A stretch of DNA of 64,000 nt from Mesorhizobium sp. M2D.F.Ca.ET.226.01.1.1 (lineage in GTDB: Bacteria > Pseudomonadota > Alphaproteobacteria > Rhizobiales > Rhizobiaceae), in contig NZ_RZOY02000012.1 of the NCBI RefSeq assembly GCF_004022705.2, positions 166,158-230,157 of the forward strand, written 5' to 3'. The translations under genes and the position numbers were made by a program. Within the stretch, counting starts at the first letter, position 1; each line of letters opens with the position of its first letter. Below the pieces are notes generated by a model. It was not told the origin of the DNA. It ran no database searches and worked only from the letters and a program-made list of their open reading frames with translations. Below are positions 45,085-53,160 of the stretch, in pieces.

Positions 45085-46188
45085 ATGACTGGTTATGCCC
45101 GGTCGGTGACGTCCTACACGATGCCGTTGGCCGCGCTGGCGATGGCGCTAGCGGTCAGGGCCGGCGGCTTTTCGGTTGAGGAAGGGTCGCTGAACGTCAG
45201 GATACTCGTCGGAGCGCTGTCGAGCGCGATCATGTTCACCACCATTTTCGTGGTGCTTGACCACGCCGAGGCGGTGGCCCGGCGCATCGGGGAGCCATAC
45301 GGAACATTGGTGCTGACCTTTGCGGTGACGGCAATCGAAGTATCGATCATCGTCTCCATGATGTTGCATGGAGAAAACAATCCGACACTGGCGCGCGAGT
45401 CCGTTTTCTCGACGGTGATGATCACCTCCACCGGTGTCGTCGGCATATGTCTCACGCTTGGCGGCTGGCGCTATCGCAAGCAAGCGATCCTTCGGCAAGG
45501 GACCAGCGCTTACCTGTCGGTTCTGATCGCGCTGACCGTGATGACGCTTATTCTTCCGACCTACACACAAGCCACGGGTCCCGGCACGTTTTCGGCGGCC
45601 CAGCTTGGTTTCGTAAGCGTCCTTTCAGTGCTGCTCTATGCGAGCTTCGTGTTCGCCCAGACCGTCCGTCACCGGGAGGACTTCGTCCAGGGACAGGCGC
45701 ACGATGCTCCAATGCGAACTGCCTCCCACGCAAGTATTTCCGTCAGCGCCCTGCTGCTGTTGAGCGGGCTCATCGGAATAGTCCTGCTCGCCGAGCAGGT
45801 CGCCGCAAGTGTGGAGGATGCGCTTGCCGCCTACCAGGTAACCCAGGCCGACAGCATCGTGGGGGCATTGATCGCGGCACTGGTTCTGATGCCGGAAGCC
45901 ATCTCGGCGATCCGCGCTTCGTTCAGGAACGAGCTGCAGCGCAGCCTGAACGTCGCGATGGGCTCGGCCTGCGCTACGATCGGTTTGACGATACCGGCGG
46001 TCGCGGCCGCCAGCCTGCTGACGGGCAGGGGGCTGACCTTGGGGCTTCCGGCGTCCGATGCCGTGCTTCTGGTGCTGGCGCTTTTCATATGCAGCGTGAG
46101 CTTCAGCACCGAAAGAACGACGTTCCTGACCGGCATGGTCCATATCGTGGTGTTTTTTACCTATGTGTTTCTGATCTTTGTGCCGTGA
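45085..46188 (+). CDS. Calcium/proton antiporter, ChaA type
   Basis: This 367-residue CaCA-superfamily exchanger has about 11 membrane spans. The two alpha-repeats that form the ion site are visible: LTFAVTAIEVSIIVSMML near residue 85 and ALVLMPEAISAIRASF near 270, both with the conserved acidic residue. An acidic break (REDFVQGQAHDAP) separates the halves. It should export Ca2+ or Na+ in exchange for protons. It is convergent with oxyR. No partner gene is adjacent. Confidence 0.88.
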   Translation: MTGYARSVTSYTMPLAALAMALAVRAGGFSVEEGSLNVRILVGALSSAIMFTTIFVVLDHAEAVARRIGEPYGTLVLTFAVTAIEVSIIVSMMLHGENNPTLARESVFSTVMITSTGVVGICLTLGGWRYRKQAILRQGTSAYLSVLIALTVMTLILPTYTQATGPGTFSAAQLGFVSVLSVLLYASFVFAQTVRHREDFVQGQAHDAPMRTASHASISVSALLLLSGLIGIVLLAEQVAASVEDALAAYQVTQADSIVGALIAALVLMPEAISAIRASFRNELQRSLNVAMGSACATIGLTIPAVAAASLLTGRGLTLGLPASDAVLLVLALFICSVSFSTERTTFLTGMVHIVVFFTYVFLIFVP

Positions 46189-46243
46189 AATTGGCGCAAG
46201 CCGGCCATTAAGCGCAGGGATAGAGACGGCTCAAGGGGGTGCT

Positions 46244-47152
46244 TCACACTCTCAGCACCGCTGCATCCAACCCGCGTATGATCCGCGCCAGCTCCACGCA
46301 CTCGTCCTGCCGCGCCCTGTTGCGGCGCCACGCCATGCAGATCAGGCGCTGCGGCATCGGTTCCTGGAACGGCACGATCCTCAGATCCGGCATGACGCCG
46401 GCCGCACTTGCCGCCATTTCCGGCACCAGCGTCACGCCCAGCCCATGCGCCACCATCTGCAGGAGCGTCGTCAGGCTGGTCGCGCCGTAGCTTGCCATCG
46501 CCACCGGCCGCACATTGCCGCATACGGCCAGCGCCTGTTCGCGCAGGCAGTGGCCTTCCTCGAGCAGCATCAGCCGCTCCAGCGCCGGGCTCTCGGGCGG
46601 CACGGGCGGCGAGGCAAAGGCCGGGTCGCCCGACGGCACGGCGAGGAAGAAGCGATCGGGGAAGAGCTCTTGCGCGACAAGGCCCGGATGGTCGAGCGGC
46701 AGCGCGGCGATAAAGGCATCGAGCCGGCCGGAGGCCGTGTCGTCGACCAGCGATGCGGTCACCGCCTCGCGCAGCTCGAGCTGCAGGGCAGGGTATTGCT
46801 TCTTCAATTCCGGCAGCACATGCGGCAAAAGATACGGCGCCACTGTCGGGATGATGCCCAGCCGGAAGCGGCCCTCCATGGCGGGGCGGCCGCGTCGCGC
46901 CGTCGCTTCGACGTCACGGATATCGGCGAGGATGCGCTCGATGCGTGGCTGCAAGGCATGCGCTTCGTCGGTCATCCGCACCGTCTTGCCGCCGCGTTCG
47001 AACAGACGACAATTTAGTCGTTCTTCCATCTCGGCGATCTGCGAGGACAGTGCCGGCTGGCTGACGCCGGAGCGCCTGGCGGCGCGGCCGAAATGCAGCG
47101 TTTGCGCCAGCGCATCGAAGTAAAGCATCTGACGGATGGTGATACCAATCAT
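46244..47152 (-). CDS. oxyR: Hydrogen peroxide-sensing LysR regulator OxyR
   Basis: This 302-residue LysR regulator has a winged helix at residues 6-65 (LTLRQM-like ITIRQMLYFDALAQTLHFGRAARRSGVSQPALSSQI, split). The redox pair of OxyR is present: EEGHCLREQALAVCGNVRP has Cys-x8-Cys as in E. coli (C199, C208). It is divergent from katG, its usual target. An ATAG-N7-CTAT site overlaps its own start codon, so it probably represses itself. The divergence, cysteines and neighbour make the call secure. Confidence 0.95.
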   Translation of the reverse strand: MIGITIRQMLYFDALAQTLHFGRAARRSGVSQPALSSQIAEMEERLNCRLFERGGKTVRMTDEAHALQPRIERILADIRDVEATARRGRPAMEGRFRLGIIPTVAPYLLPHVLPELKKQYPALQLELREAVTASLVDDTASGRLDAFIAALPLDHPGLVAQELFPDRFFLAVPSGDPAFASPPVPPESPALERLMLLEEGHCLREQALAVCGNVRPVAMASYGATSLTTLLQMVAHGLGVTLVPEMAASAAGVMPDLRIVPFQEPMPQRLICMAWRRNRARQDECVELARIIRGLDAAVLRV

Positions 47153-47165
47153 AGGAAAATCCTAT
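47151..47165. promoter_or_regulatory. Candidate OxyR-binding site
   Basis: ATAGGAAAATCCTAT is an exact palindrome matching the ATAG-N7-CTAT half-operator of OxyR. It begins inside the oxyR start codon (47150-47152) and is 150 bases before katG. A second, poorer half (ACAGGAAAGGCAAT) lies a helical turn further on. Confidence 0.6.
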
Positions 47166-47213
47166 CGAAAGAAACAGGAAAGGCAATTTGTCTTTATCGG
47201 CTGGCCGGCCTAG

Positions 47214-47230
47214 TCTGGAATCATTCCAGA
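47214..47230. promoter_or_regulatory. Candidate Irr/Fur-family palindrome upstream of katG
   Basis: TCTGGAATCATTCCAGA is a perfect 8-1-8 dyad 85 bases before katG. It resembles the iron control element bound by Irr in rhizobia (TTTAGAA..TTCTAAA), with GC substitutions. It could tie the haem enzyme KatG to haem or iron status. Inference from pattern only. Confidence 0.4.
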
Positions 47231-47314
47231 TTGGTGTGGCCTGCTGGCCGCCCCGGAATTCCCGGCAAAAATCAAACCCGGCAAGATCAAACCTCGGCAG
47301 ATTTGGAGATTGAG

Positions 47315-49525
47315 ATGGACGCGAAAACCGACGACAGCAGCGCTGGCAAATGCCCCGTCGCCCATGGACACGGCGGCAGGACCAACAGGGACTGGTGGCC
47401 GAACCAGCTGGACATTTCCGTTCTTCACCAGCAGTCGAACCTCTCGGATCCGATGGGCGAGGATTTCGACTACGCCAAGGAGTTCGCCAGCCTCGACCTC
47501 GATGCGGTGGTCAAGGACCTGCACAAGGTCATGACGGATTCGCAGGATTGGTGGCCGGCCGACTTCGGCCACTACGGGCCGCTCTTCATCCGCATGGCCT
47601 GGCACAGCGCCGGCACCTATCGCATTGGCGATGGCCGCGGCGGTGCCGGTGCCGGTCAGCAGCGTTTCGCGCCGCTGAACAGCTGGCCGGACAATGCCAA
47701 CCTCGACAAGGCGCGCCGGCTGCTGTGGCCGGTCAAGCAGAAATACGGCCGCAAGATCTCCTGGGCCGACCTTCTCATCCTCACCGGCAACGTCGCGCTG
47801 GAATCGATGGGCTTCAAGACCTTCGGCTTTGCCGGCGGCCGCGCCGATGTCTGGGAGCCGGAGCAGGACGTCAACTGGGGTTCCGAAACCAAGTGGCTTG
47901 GCGACGAGCGCTATTCGGGCGATCGCGAGCTGAGCGGCCATCTCGGCGCCGTGCAGATGGGCCTTATCTACGTCAATCCGGAAGGCCCGAACGGCAAGCC
48001 GGACCCGATCGCCGCCGCGCGCGATATCCGCGAGACCTTCGGCCGCATGGCGATGAATGACGAGGAGACCGTGGCGCTGATCGCCGGCGGCCACACCTTC
48101 GGCAAGACGCATGGCGCCGGTGACGCCTCGCTGGTCGGCGCCGAGCCGGAAGGTGCCGGCATCGAGGCGCAGGGCCTCGGCTGGTCGAGCAAATATGCCT
48201 CCGGCATTGCCGGCGACGCCATTACCTCGGGTCTCGAAGTGACCTGGACGACGACGCCGACCAAGTGGAGCAACAATTTCTTCGACAACCTCTTCAACTA
48301 TGAATGGGAGCTGACGAAGAGCCCGGCCGGCGCCCATCAGTGGACGCCGAAGGGCGGCGCCGGCGCCGGCACGGTTCCGGACGCGCACAATGCCTCGAAG
48401 CGTCATGCGCCGGCCATGCTCACCACCGATCTCGCGCTGCGTTTCGATCCTGCCTATGAGAAGATCTCGCGCCGGTTCCACCAGAACCCGGAGCAGTTCG
48501 CCGATGCCTTCGCCCGCGTCTGGTTCAAGCTCACCCACCGCGACATGGGCCCGGTCGTGCGCTATCTCGGCCCGCTCGTGCCGAAGGAAGAACTGATCTG
48601 GCAGGATCCGATCCCGGCCATCGACCATGAGCTGGTGAGCGAGGCCGACATTGCTTCGCTGAAGGCGAAGATCCTGGCTTCCGGCCTCTCGGTTTCCGAG
48701 CTGGTCTCGACCGCCTGGGCTTCGGCCTCGACCTTCCGCGGCTCGGACAAGCGCGGCGGCGCCAATGGCGGCCGCATCCGCTTGAGCCCGCAGAAGGACT
48801 GGGAGGTCAACGAGCCGGCTCAGCTCGCTAAGGTGCTGGGCAAGCTCGAAACGATCCAGAAGGAGTTCAACGCGGCTCAGAGCGGCGATAAGAAGGTCTC
48901 GCTGGCCGACCTCATCGTGCTCGGCGGCGTCGCCGCGGTCGAGAAGGCGGCGAAAGACGGTGGCAACGAAGTGAAGGTGCCCTTCACGCCTGGCCGCATG
49001 GATGCTTCGCAGGAGCAGACGGACGTCCACTCCTTCGCGCCGCTCGAGCCGAAGGTCGACGGCTTCCGCAATTATGCCCGCGGCAAGCTGCCGATGTCGG
49101 TCGAAGCCATGCTGGTCGACCGCGCCCAGTTGTTGACGCTGACCGCGCCGGAAATGACGGTGCTGGTCGGCGGCCTGCGCGTCCTCGGCGCCAATGCCGG
49201 CGGCTCGAAGCATGGTGTCTTTACCGACAGGCCGGGCCAGCTCACCAACGACTTCTTCGTCAATCTGCTCTCGATGGCGACCGTCTGGGATCCGGCGGCG
49301 GGCTCCGAGCCGGGCTCGGATGAGGTCTACGAAGCGCGCGACCGCAAGACCAGAGAGGTGAAGTGGACCGGCACCCGCGCCGACCTGATCTTCGGCTCGC
49401 ACGCGCAGCTGCGCGCGCTGTCCGAGGTCTATGGTTCAAGCGACGCCAAGGCGAAGTTCGTCAAGGACTTCGTCAAGGCCTGGACCAAAGTGATGAACGC
49501 CGACCGCTTCGACATCGTGAAGTAA
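47315..49525 (+). CDS. katG: Catalase-peroxidase
   Basis: This 736-residue haem enzyme removes hydrogen peroxide by catalase and peroxidase activity. The distal site FIRMAWHSAGTYR (Arg, Trp, His) is near residues 92-103 and the proximal haem ligand in ALIAGGHTFGKTHG near 260. The typical two-domain length is kept. The N-terminus MDAKTDDSSAGKCPVAHG is standard; ATG 47315 follows TTTGGAGATTGAG. Divergent oxyR and the operators between them indicate peroxide-induced expression. A strong bidirectional terminator follows. Confidence 0.97.
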   Translation: MDAKTDDSSAGKCPVAHGHGGRTNRDWWPNQLDISVLHQQSNLSDPMGEDFDYAKEFASLDLDAVVKDLHKVMTDSQDWWPADFGHYGPLFIRMAWHSAGTYRIGDGRGGAGAGQQRFAPLNSWPDNANLDKARRLLWPVKQKYGRKISWADLLILTGNVALESMGFKTFGFAGGRADVWEPEQDVNWGSETKWLGDERYSGDRELSGHLGAVQMGLIYVNPEGPNGKPDPIAAARDIRETFGRMAMNDEETVALIAGGHTFGKTHGAGDASLVGAEPEGAGIEAQGLGWSSKYASGIAGDAITSGLEVTWTTTPTKWSNNFFDNLFNYEWELTKSPAGAHQWTPKGGAGAGTVPDAHNASKRHAPAMLTTDLALRFDPAYEKISRRFHQNPEQFADAFARVWFKLTHRDMGPVVRYLGPLVPKEELIWQDPIPAIDHELVSEADIASLKAKILASGLSVSELVSTAWASASTFRGSDKRGGANGGRIRLSPQKDWEVNEPAQLAKVLGKLETIQKEFNAAQSGDKKVSLADLIVLGGVAAVEKAAKDGGNEVKVPFTPGRMDASQEQTDVHSFAPLEPKVDGFRNYARGKLPMSVEAMLVDRAQLLTLTAPEMTVLVGGLRVLGANAGGSKHGVFTDRPGQLTNDFFVNLLSMATVWDPAAGSEPGSDEVYEARDRKTREVKWTGTRADLIFGSHAQLRALSEVYGSSDAKAKFVKDFVKAWTKVMNADRFDIVK

Positions 49526-49539
49526 GATACTACCTCCCA

Positions 49540-49576
49540 AGCAAAAAGGCGCGGGTCATGCCCGCGCCTTTTTGCT
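49540..49576. terminator. Bidirectional Rho-independent terminator
   Basis: AGCAAAAAGGCGCGGG (49540-49555) pairs perfectly with CCCGCGCCTTTTTGCT (49561-49576) over a five-base loop, with A and T tracts on both sides. It ends both katG and the convergent aquaporin gene. Confidence 0.9.
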
Positions 49577-49593
49577 TTTGCTCGAAACTGCGA

Positions 49594-50271
49594 TCAGTCT
49601 TTTTCGAAAATACCGGCCTTGGCAACCACGCCGGCGATCGCTCCGCCGATCAAGGGCGCGACGATGAACAGCCAGAGCTGGCTGAGCGCGGCACTCCCCG
49701 AAAACAGCGCCGGGCCGATCGAGCGCGCCGGATTGACCGAGGTGCCGGTCACCGGGATCATGGCGAAGTGGATGCCGGCCAGCGTCAGGCCGATGACCAG
49801 TCCGGCGAAGGCGGTTGTGTGCTTGGCGTTGGTGACGCCGAGGATCACGGTGACGAAGGTGAAGGTGCCGATCAGCTCCCACAGGAAGGCCGAGCTCACG
49901 CCCCATTTCGCCTCGTCCCAGCCATTGGCGCCGAAGCTGCCGGTGTGGCCGCCAACCTGTCCGGAAACGATGATCCACAGCGCCAGCGACGCGATGATGG
50001 CGCCGATGATCTGCGCGATCCAGTAAGGGACGACATCCTTGGCCGGCATCCGTCCCGCCAGGAACACGCCAAGGGTGACTGCCGGATTGAGATGCGCACC
50101 CGAGATCGGGCCGATCGCATAGGCCGCGGCGATCAGGCCGATGCCGAACGCCAGGCCGATGCCTTCCTGGCCGAGCGGCAGCGCGCCGCCGAAACCGCCC
50201 GTGACCACGGAGGCCGTGCCGATGAACACCAACAAGAACGTGCCGAGAACTTCTGCCAGATAAGTCTTCAT
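49594..50271 (-). CDS. aqpZ: Aquaporin Z
   Basis: This 225-residue water channel has six membrane spans and the two pore half-helices: GAHLNPAVTLGVF near residue 60 and GTSVNPARSIGPAL near 175, both NPA. The selectivity filter residues around FTFVTVILGVTNAKHTT fit water-specific aquaporins (Phe, His, Arg). It protects against osmotic change. The start at 50271 follows GGAGAGGGCA. It is convergent with katG. Confidence 0.94.
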   Translation of the reverse strand: MKTYLAEVLGTFLLVFIGTASVVTGGFGGALPLGQEGIGLAFGIGLIAAAYAIGPISGAHLNPAVTLGVFLAGRMPAKDVVPYWIAQIIGAIIASLALWIIVSGQVGGHTGSFGANGWDEAKWGVSSAFLWELIGTFTFVTVILGVTNAKHTTAFAGLVIGLTLAGIHFAMIPVTGTSVNPARSIGPALFSGSAALSQLWLFIVAPLIGGAIAGVVAKAGIFEKD

Positions 50272-50338
50272 TGCCCTCTCCTCATAGGATCCGTCAAACC
50301 GCGTTTCCCGCGCCGCGAATCACTGCGGCAAGAGTATT

Positions 50339-50381
50339 CCTGCCGGCAAAACTTAGAAAGCTGAGAGGTTAAGCCGGCAGG
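50339..50381. repeat. Inverted repeat in the aqpZ-rsmB gap
   Basis: CCTGCCGGC (50339-50347) is inverted as GCCGGCAGG (50373-50381) around a 25-base loop. The 331-base divergent gap otherwise shows only AT-rich promoter-like sequence near 50390-50440. Confidence 0.4.
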
Positions 50382-50602
50382 CTTGCTTGTGCTTGTCAGT
50401 TAAAGACATTAGAGATCTTTCATATTCTGATCGATGTTCTTGTTTTTCCCGCGGCACCCACTCGCGATGGAAAAACCGTTTGGGGAAATGGCATGGCGCC
50501 GAAACGTCGTTTCACCGGCAAACCGAACAGAATTGTTTCAATCCTGGCCTGAAAGGCTTTAAGAGCGGCTGGAACCGATTTGCAGGAGCGACGGAAAACG
50601 GG

Positions 50603-51892
50603 ATGCGATTGGGCGGAAGGCTGGCGGCGGCCATAGAGGTTCTGGAAGACATTGGCCGGCGTCACCGGCCGGTGGCCGACGCCTTGCGCGATTGGGGCCT
50701 GTCGCACCGCTTCGCCGGCGGCGGCGATCGCGCCGCGATCGGCAACATCGTCTATGATGCGCTGCGCCGCAAACGCTCGGCCGGCTGGTTGTTCGGCGAC
50801 GACACGCCGCGCGCCATCGGCTTCGGCGCGCTGCTGCTGGAGTGGGGGCAAACGGCGCAGTCGCTCAATGAAGCGCTGAACGGCGACAAGTTCGCGCCGC
50901 CGCTGCTCAAAGCCGCCGAGTTGAAGGTCGCGGCCGAGCGCAGGCTTGCCGATGCGCCCGAGGCCGTGCGGGCGGACGTCCCGGACTGGTGCGCGCCGCT
51001 GCTCGAGCAAGCCTATGGCGACGCCTGGATCGAGGAAGGCGCGGCACTCGCCCAGCGTCCTCCGCTGGACCTCAGGGTCAACACACTCCAGGCCGATCGC
51101 GCCAAGGTGCTGGCCGAACTCCAGGGCACGGGCGCGGCGCCGGCGGCCATCGCGCCGCACGGCATCCGCATCCCGCCGATCGACGGTGACGGCCGGCACC
51201 CGAACGTGCAGGCCGAGCCGGCCTTCCAGAAAGGCTGGTTCGAAGTGCAGGACGAGGGCTCGCAGCTTGCCGCCGCACTTGCGGGTGCCGCGCCCGGCAT
51301 GCAGGTGCTCGATTATTGCGCCGGCGCCGGCGGCAAGACGCTGGCGCTGTCTGCCGAGATGGACAATCGGGGCCAGCTCTTTGCCCATGACGCGGAGAAG
51401 GTGCGGCTGGCGCCGATCTTCGAGCGCATCCGCCGCTCGCACAACCGCAACATCCAGGTCGTCAGCAAGCCTGCAGAGCTTGAGCCGCTTTCGGGTCATA
51501 TGGACCTCGTCCTCATTGACGCGCCCTGCACTGGCAGTGGCACCTGGCGCCGCCGCCCAGACGCCAAATGGCGGCTGACCGAGCGGCAGCTCGATGCCCG
51601 AAAGGCAGAGCAGCAGGCGATCCTCGACACCGCGCAGGCCTTCGTCAAACCGGGCGGCTTGCTGGTTTACATCACCTGTTCGGTGTTCGATGCCGAAAAC
51701 GGCGAGCAGGTCGCGGCGTTCCGTCAGCGTCATGGCGGCTTTGCGCCGATCGACCATCGCCAGCTCTGGAATGGCCGCTTCCCTGGCCATGCAGGCGCCG
51801 CGCGCATTGCCGAAACCGGCGGCATCTCGCTGTCGCCGGCGCTGAGCGGCACCGACGGGTTCTACCTCCATGCCTTGCGCAGGGCCGGTTGA
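50603..51892 (+). CDS. RsmB/NOP2 family RNA cytosine methyltransferase
   Basis: This 429-residue enzyme probably methylates a cytosine of 16S rRNA. The N-terminal NusB-like domain (about 1-140) includes GGDRAAIGNIVYDALRRKRS. The methyltransferase part shows LDYCAGAGGKTLAL (SAM binding) near 235, DAPCTGSGTWRRRPDAKW (motif IV Cys) near 310, and VYITCSVFDAENGEQV (motif VI Cys) near 355. Start ATG 50603 gives MRLGGRLAAAIEVL; the upstream frame to 50387 looks noncoding. It precedes the PaaI thioesterase gene by 94 bases. Confidence 0.9.
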   Translation: MRLGGRLAAAIEVLEDIGRRHRPVADALRDWGLSHRFAGGGDRAAIGNIVYDALRRKRSAGWLFGDDTPRAIGFGALLLEWGQTAQSLNEALNGDKFAPPLLKAAELKVAAERRLADAPEAVRADVPDWCAPLLEQAYGDAWIEEGAALAQRPPLDLRVNTLQADRAKVLAELQGTGAAPAAIAPHGIRIPPIDGDGRHPNVQAEPAFQKGWFEVQDEGSQLAAALAGAAPGMQVLDYCAGAGGKTLALSAEMDNRGQLFAHDAEKVRLAPIFERIRRSHNRNIQVVSKPAELEPLSGHMDLVLIDAPCTGSGTWRRRPDAKWRLTERQLDARKAEQQAILDTAQAFVKPGGLLVYITCSVFDAENGEQVAAFRQRHGGFAPIDHRQLWNGRFPGHAGAARIAETGGISLSPALSGTDGFYLHALRRAG

Positions 51893-51909
51893 GGGCAGCC
51901 GTCTTTTGC

Positions 51910-51921
51910 TGCGCTGCAACA
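51910..51921 (+). promoter_or_regulatory. Candidate PhaR-type motif before the PaaI thioesterase
   Basis: TGCGCTGCAACA, preceded by TTTTGC and followed by TAAAA, lies 77 bases before the gene start. It is the third copy of the 12-mer also found before the phasin and acetoacetyl-CoA synthetase. Confidence 0.45.
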
Positions 51922-51986
51922 TAAAAGATTGCCTGTCCTGCCTGGCTCTGCAATAAGCTTCGCCAGCAAATAAGAGGCAAAGCGCC

Positions 51987-52448
51987 ATGGCAGCAGCCAA
52001 GATCGTACCCGCTCCCGACTTCGAGGAACGCGTCAGGACGTCCTTTGCCCGGCAGAAAGCCATGGCCACCATCGGCGCCGAGCTGACCCTGGTGACGCCC
52101 GGCATCATCGAGATCGAGATGCCTTATTCGGCTTCGCTCACCCAACAGCACGGCTTCCTGCATGCCGGCGTTATCTCCACGGCGCTCGACTCCGCCTGCG
52201 GCTATGCGGCTTTCTCGCTGATGCCGGAGAATTCCGGCGTGCTGACCATCGAATTTAAGGTCAACCTGCTCGCGCCGGGCAGGGGCGAGCGCTTCCTGTT
52301 CCGCGGCTCGGTGACCAAGCCCGGCCGCACCATCATCGTCGCTGACGGCCAGGCCTACGCCTTCGCCGTCGACGGCGAGGCCAAGCTGATCGCCACGATG
52401 ACCGGCACGATGATGACGGTGGTCGGCCGCGATGGAATAGAAGGGTGA
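51987..52448 (+). CDS. PaaI family hotdog thioesterase
   Basis: This 153-residue single-hotdog-domain protein is of the PaaI/YigI type. The active-site region QQHGFLHAGVISTALDSACGYAAFSLM carries the HGG-like loop and the catalytic Asp/Glu (split, about residues 52-78). TIEFKVNLLAPGRGERFLFRG forms the central strand. Such enzymes hydrolyse acyl- or aryl-CoA. A possible PhaR site upstream hints at a link to acyl-CoA or polyhydroxybutyrate turnover. The nucleosidase gene starts three bases after it, so they are co-transcribed. Confidence 0.85.
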   Translation: MAAAKIVPAPDFEERVRTSFARQKAMATIGAELTLVTPGIIEIEMPYSASLTQQHGFLHAGVISTALDSACGYAAFSLMPENSGVLTIEFKVNLLAPGRGERFLFRGSVTKPGRTIIVADGQAYAFAVDGEAKLIATMTGTMMTVVGRDGIEG

Positions 52449-52451
52449 TGC

Positions 52452-53090
52452 ATGGCTGGTGCAGTTCAGGTCGCAGGTAAGGCTGTTCTGTTCGTCATGG
52501 CGGTCGAGGCCGAATACGGCCCGCATCTGAAAAACCTGTTCACGCCGCTGATGACCGGCGTCGGTCCGGTCGAGGCTGCAGTGCGGCTAAGCGCGGAACT
52601 CGCGGCGCTGAAGGCCGAGGGAGCGCTTCCGAATCTGATCGTTTCGCTGGGCTCGGCCGGCAGCCGCAAGCTGGAGCAGGCTGAGATCTACCAGGCCGTG
52701 TCGGTGAGCTATCGCGACATGGACGCTTCACCGCTCGGCTTCGAAAAAGGCGCCACGCCTTTTCTCGACCTGCCGGTGACGGTGCCGCTGCCCTTCGTCA
52801 TTCCTGGCATCAAGACCGCCACGCTCTCGACCGGCGGCGCGATCATCACCGGCGCTGCCTATGACGCCATCGATACCGACATGGTCGACATGGAGACTTT
52901 CGCCTGCCTGCGCGCCTGCCAGCTCTTCGGCGTGCCGCTGATCGGCTTGCGCGGCATTTCCGACGGCGCGGCCGATCTCAGGCATGTCAACGACTGGACT
53001 GAATATCTGCATGTCATCGACGAGAAGCTGGCCGCCGCCGTCGGGCTGCTGGAACAGGCGATCGAATCCGGCTCGATCCGACTGGCATAG
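52452..53090 (+). CDS. 5'-Methylthioadenosine/S-adenosylhomocysteine nucleosidase
   Basis: This 212-residue nucleoside phosphorylase-fold enzyme cleaves the by-products of SAM use. The N-terminus VLFVMAVEAEYGPHL holds the family's catalytic Glu pattern. LIVSLGSAGSRKLEQAEIY fits the glycine loop. DMVDMETFACLRACQLFGVPLIGLRGISDGA (split) contains the ribose-binding MET motif and the catalytic Asp. It is translationally close to the thioesterase and lies 70 bases before guaA. Confidence 0.9.
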   Translation: MAGAVQVAGKAVLFVMAVEAEYGPHLKNLFTPLMTGVGPVEAAVRLSAELAALKAEGALPNLIVSLGSAGSRKLEQAEIYQAVSVSYRDMDASPLGFEKGATPFLDLPVTVPLPFVIPGIKTATLSTGGAIITGAAYDAIDTDMVDMETFACLRACQLFGVPLIGLRGISDGAADLRHVNDWTEYLHVIDEKLAAAVGLLEQAIESGSIRLA

Positions 53091-53160
53091 GCGCAAAAGG
53101 ACGGAAAGCCGCAGCGCGCAGCCCATTGCGCAGACTCGTTTCTTTCTCTAAAGGCTCGCC

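Noticed and set aside
47210..49402. 730-codon frame antisense to katG
   Set aside because: katG motifs are complete on the other strand; the antisense frame has no domain and typical shadow composition.
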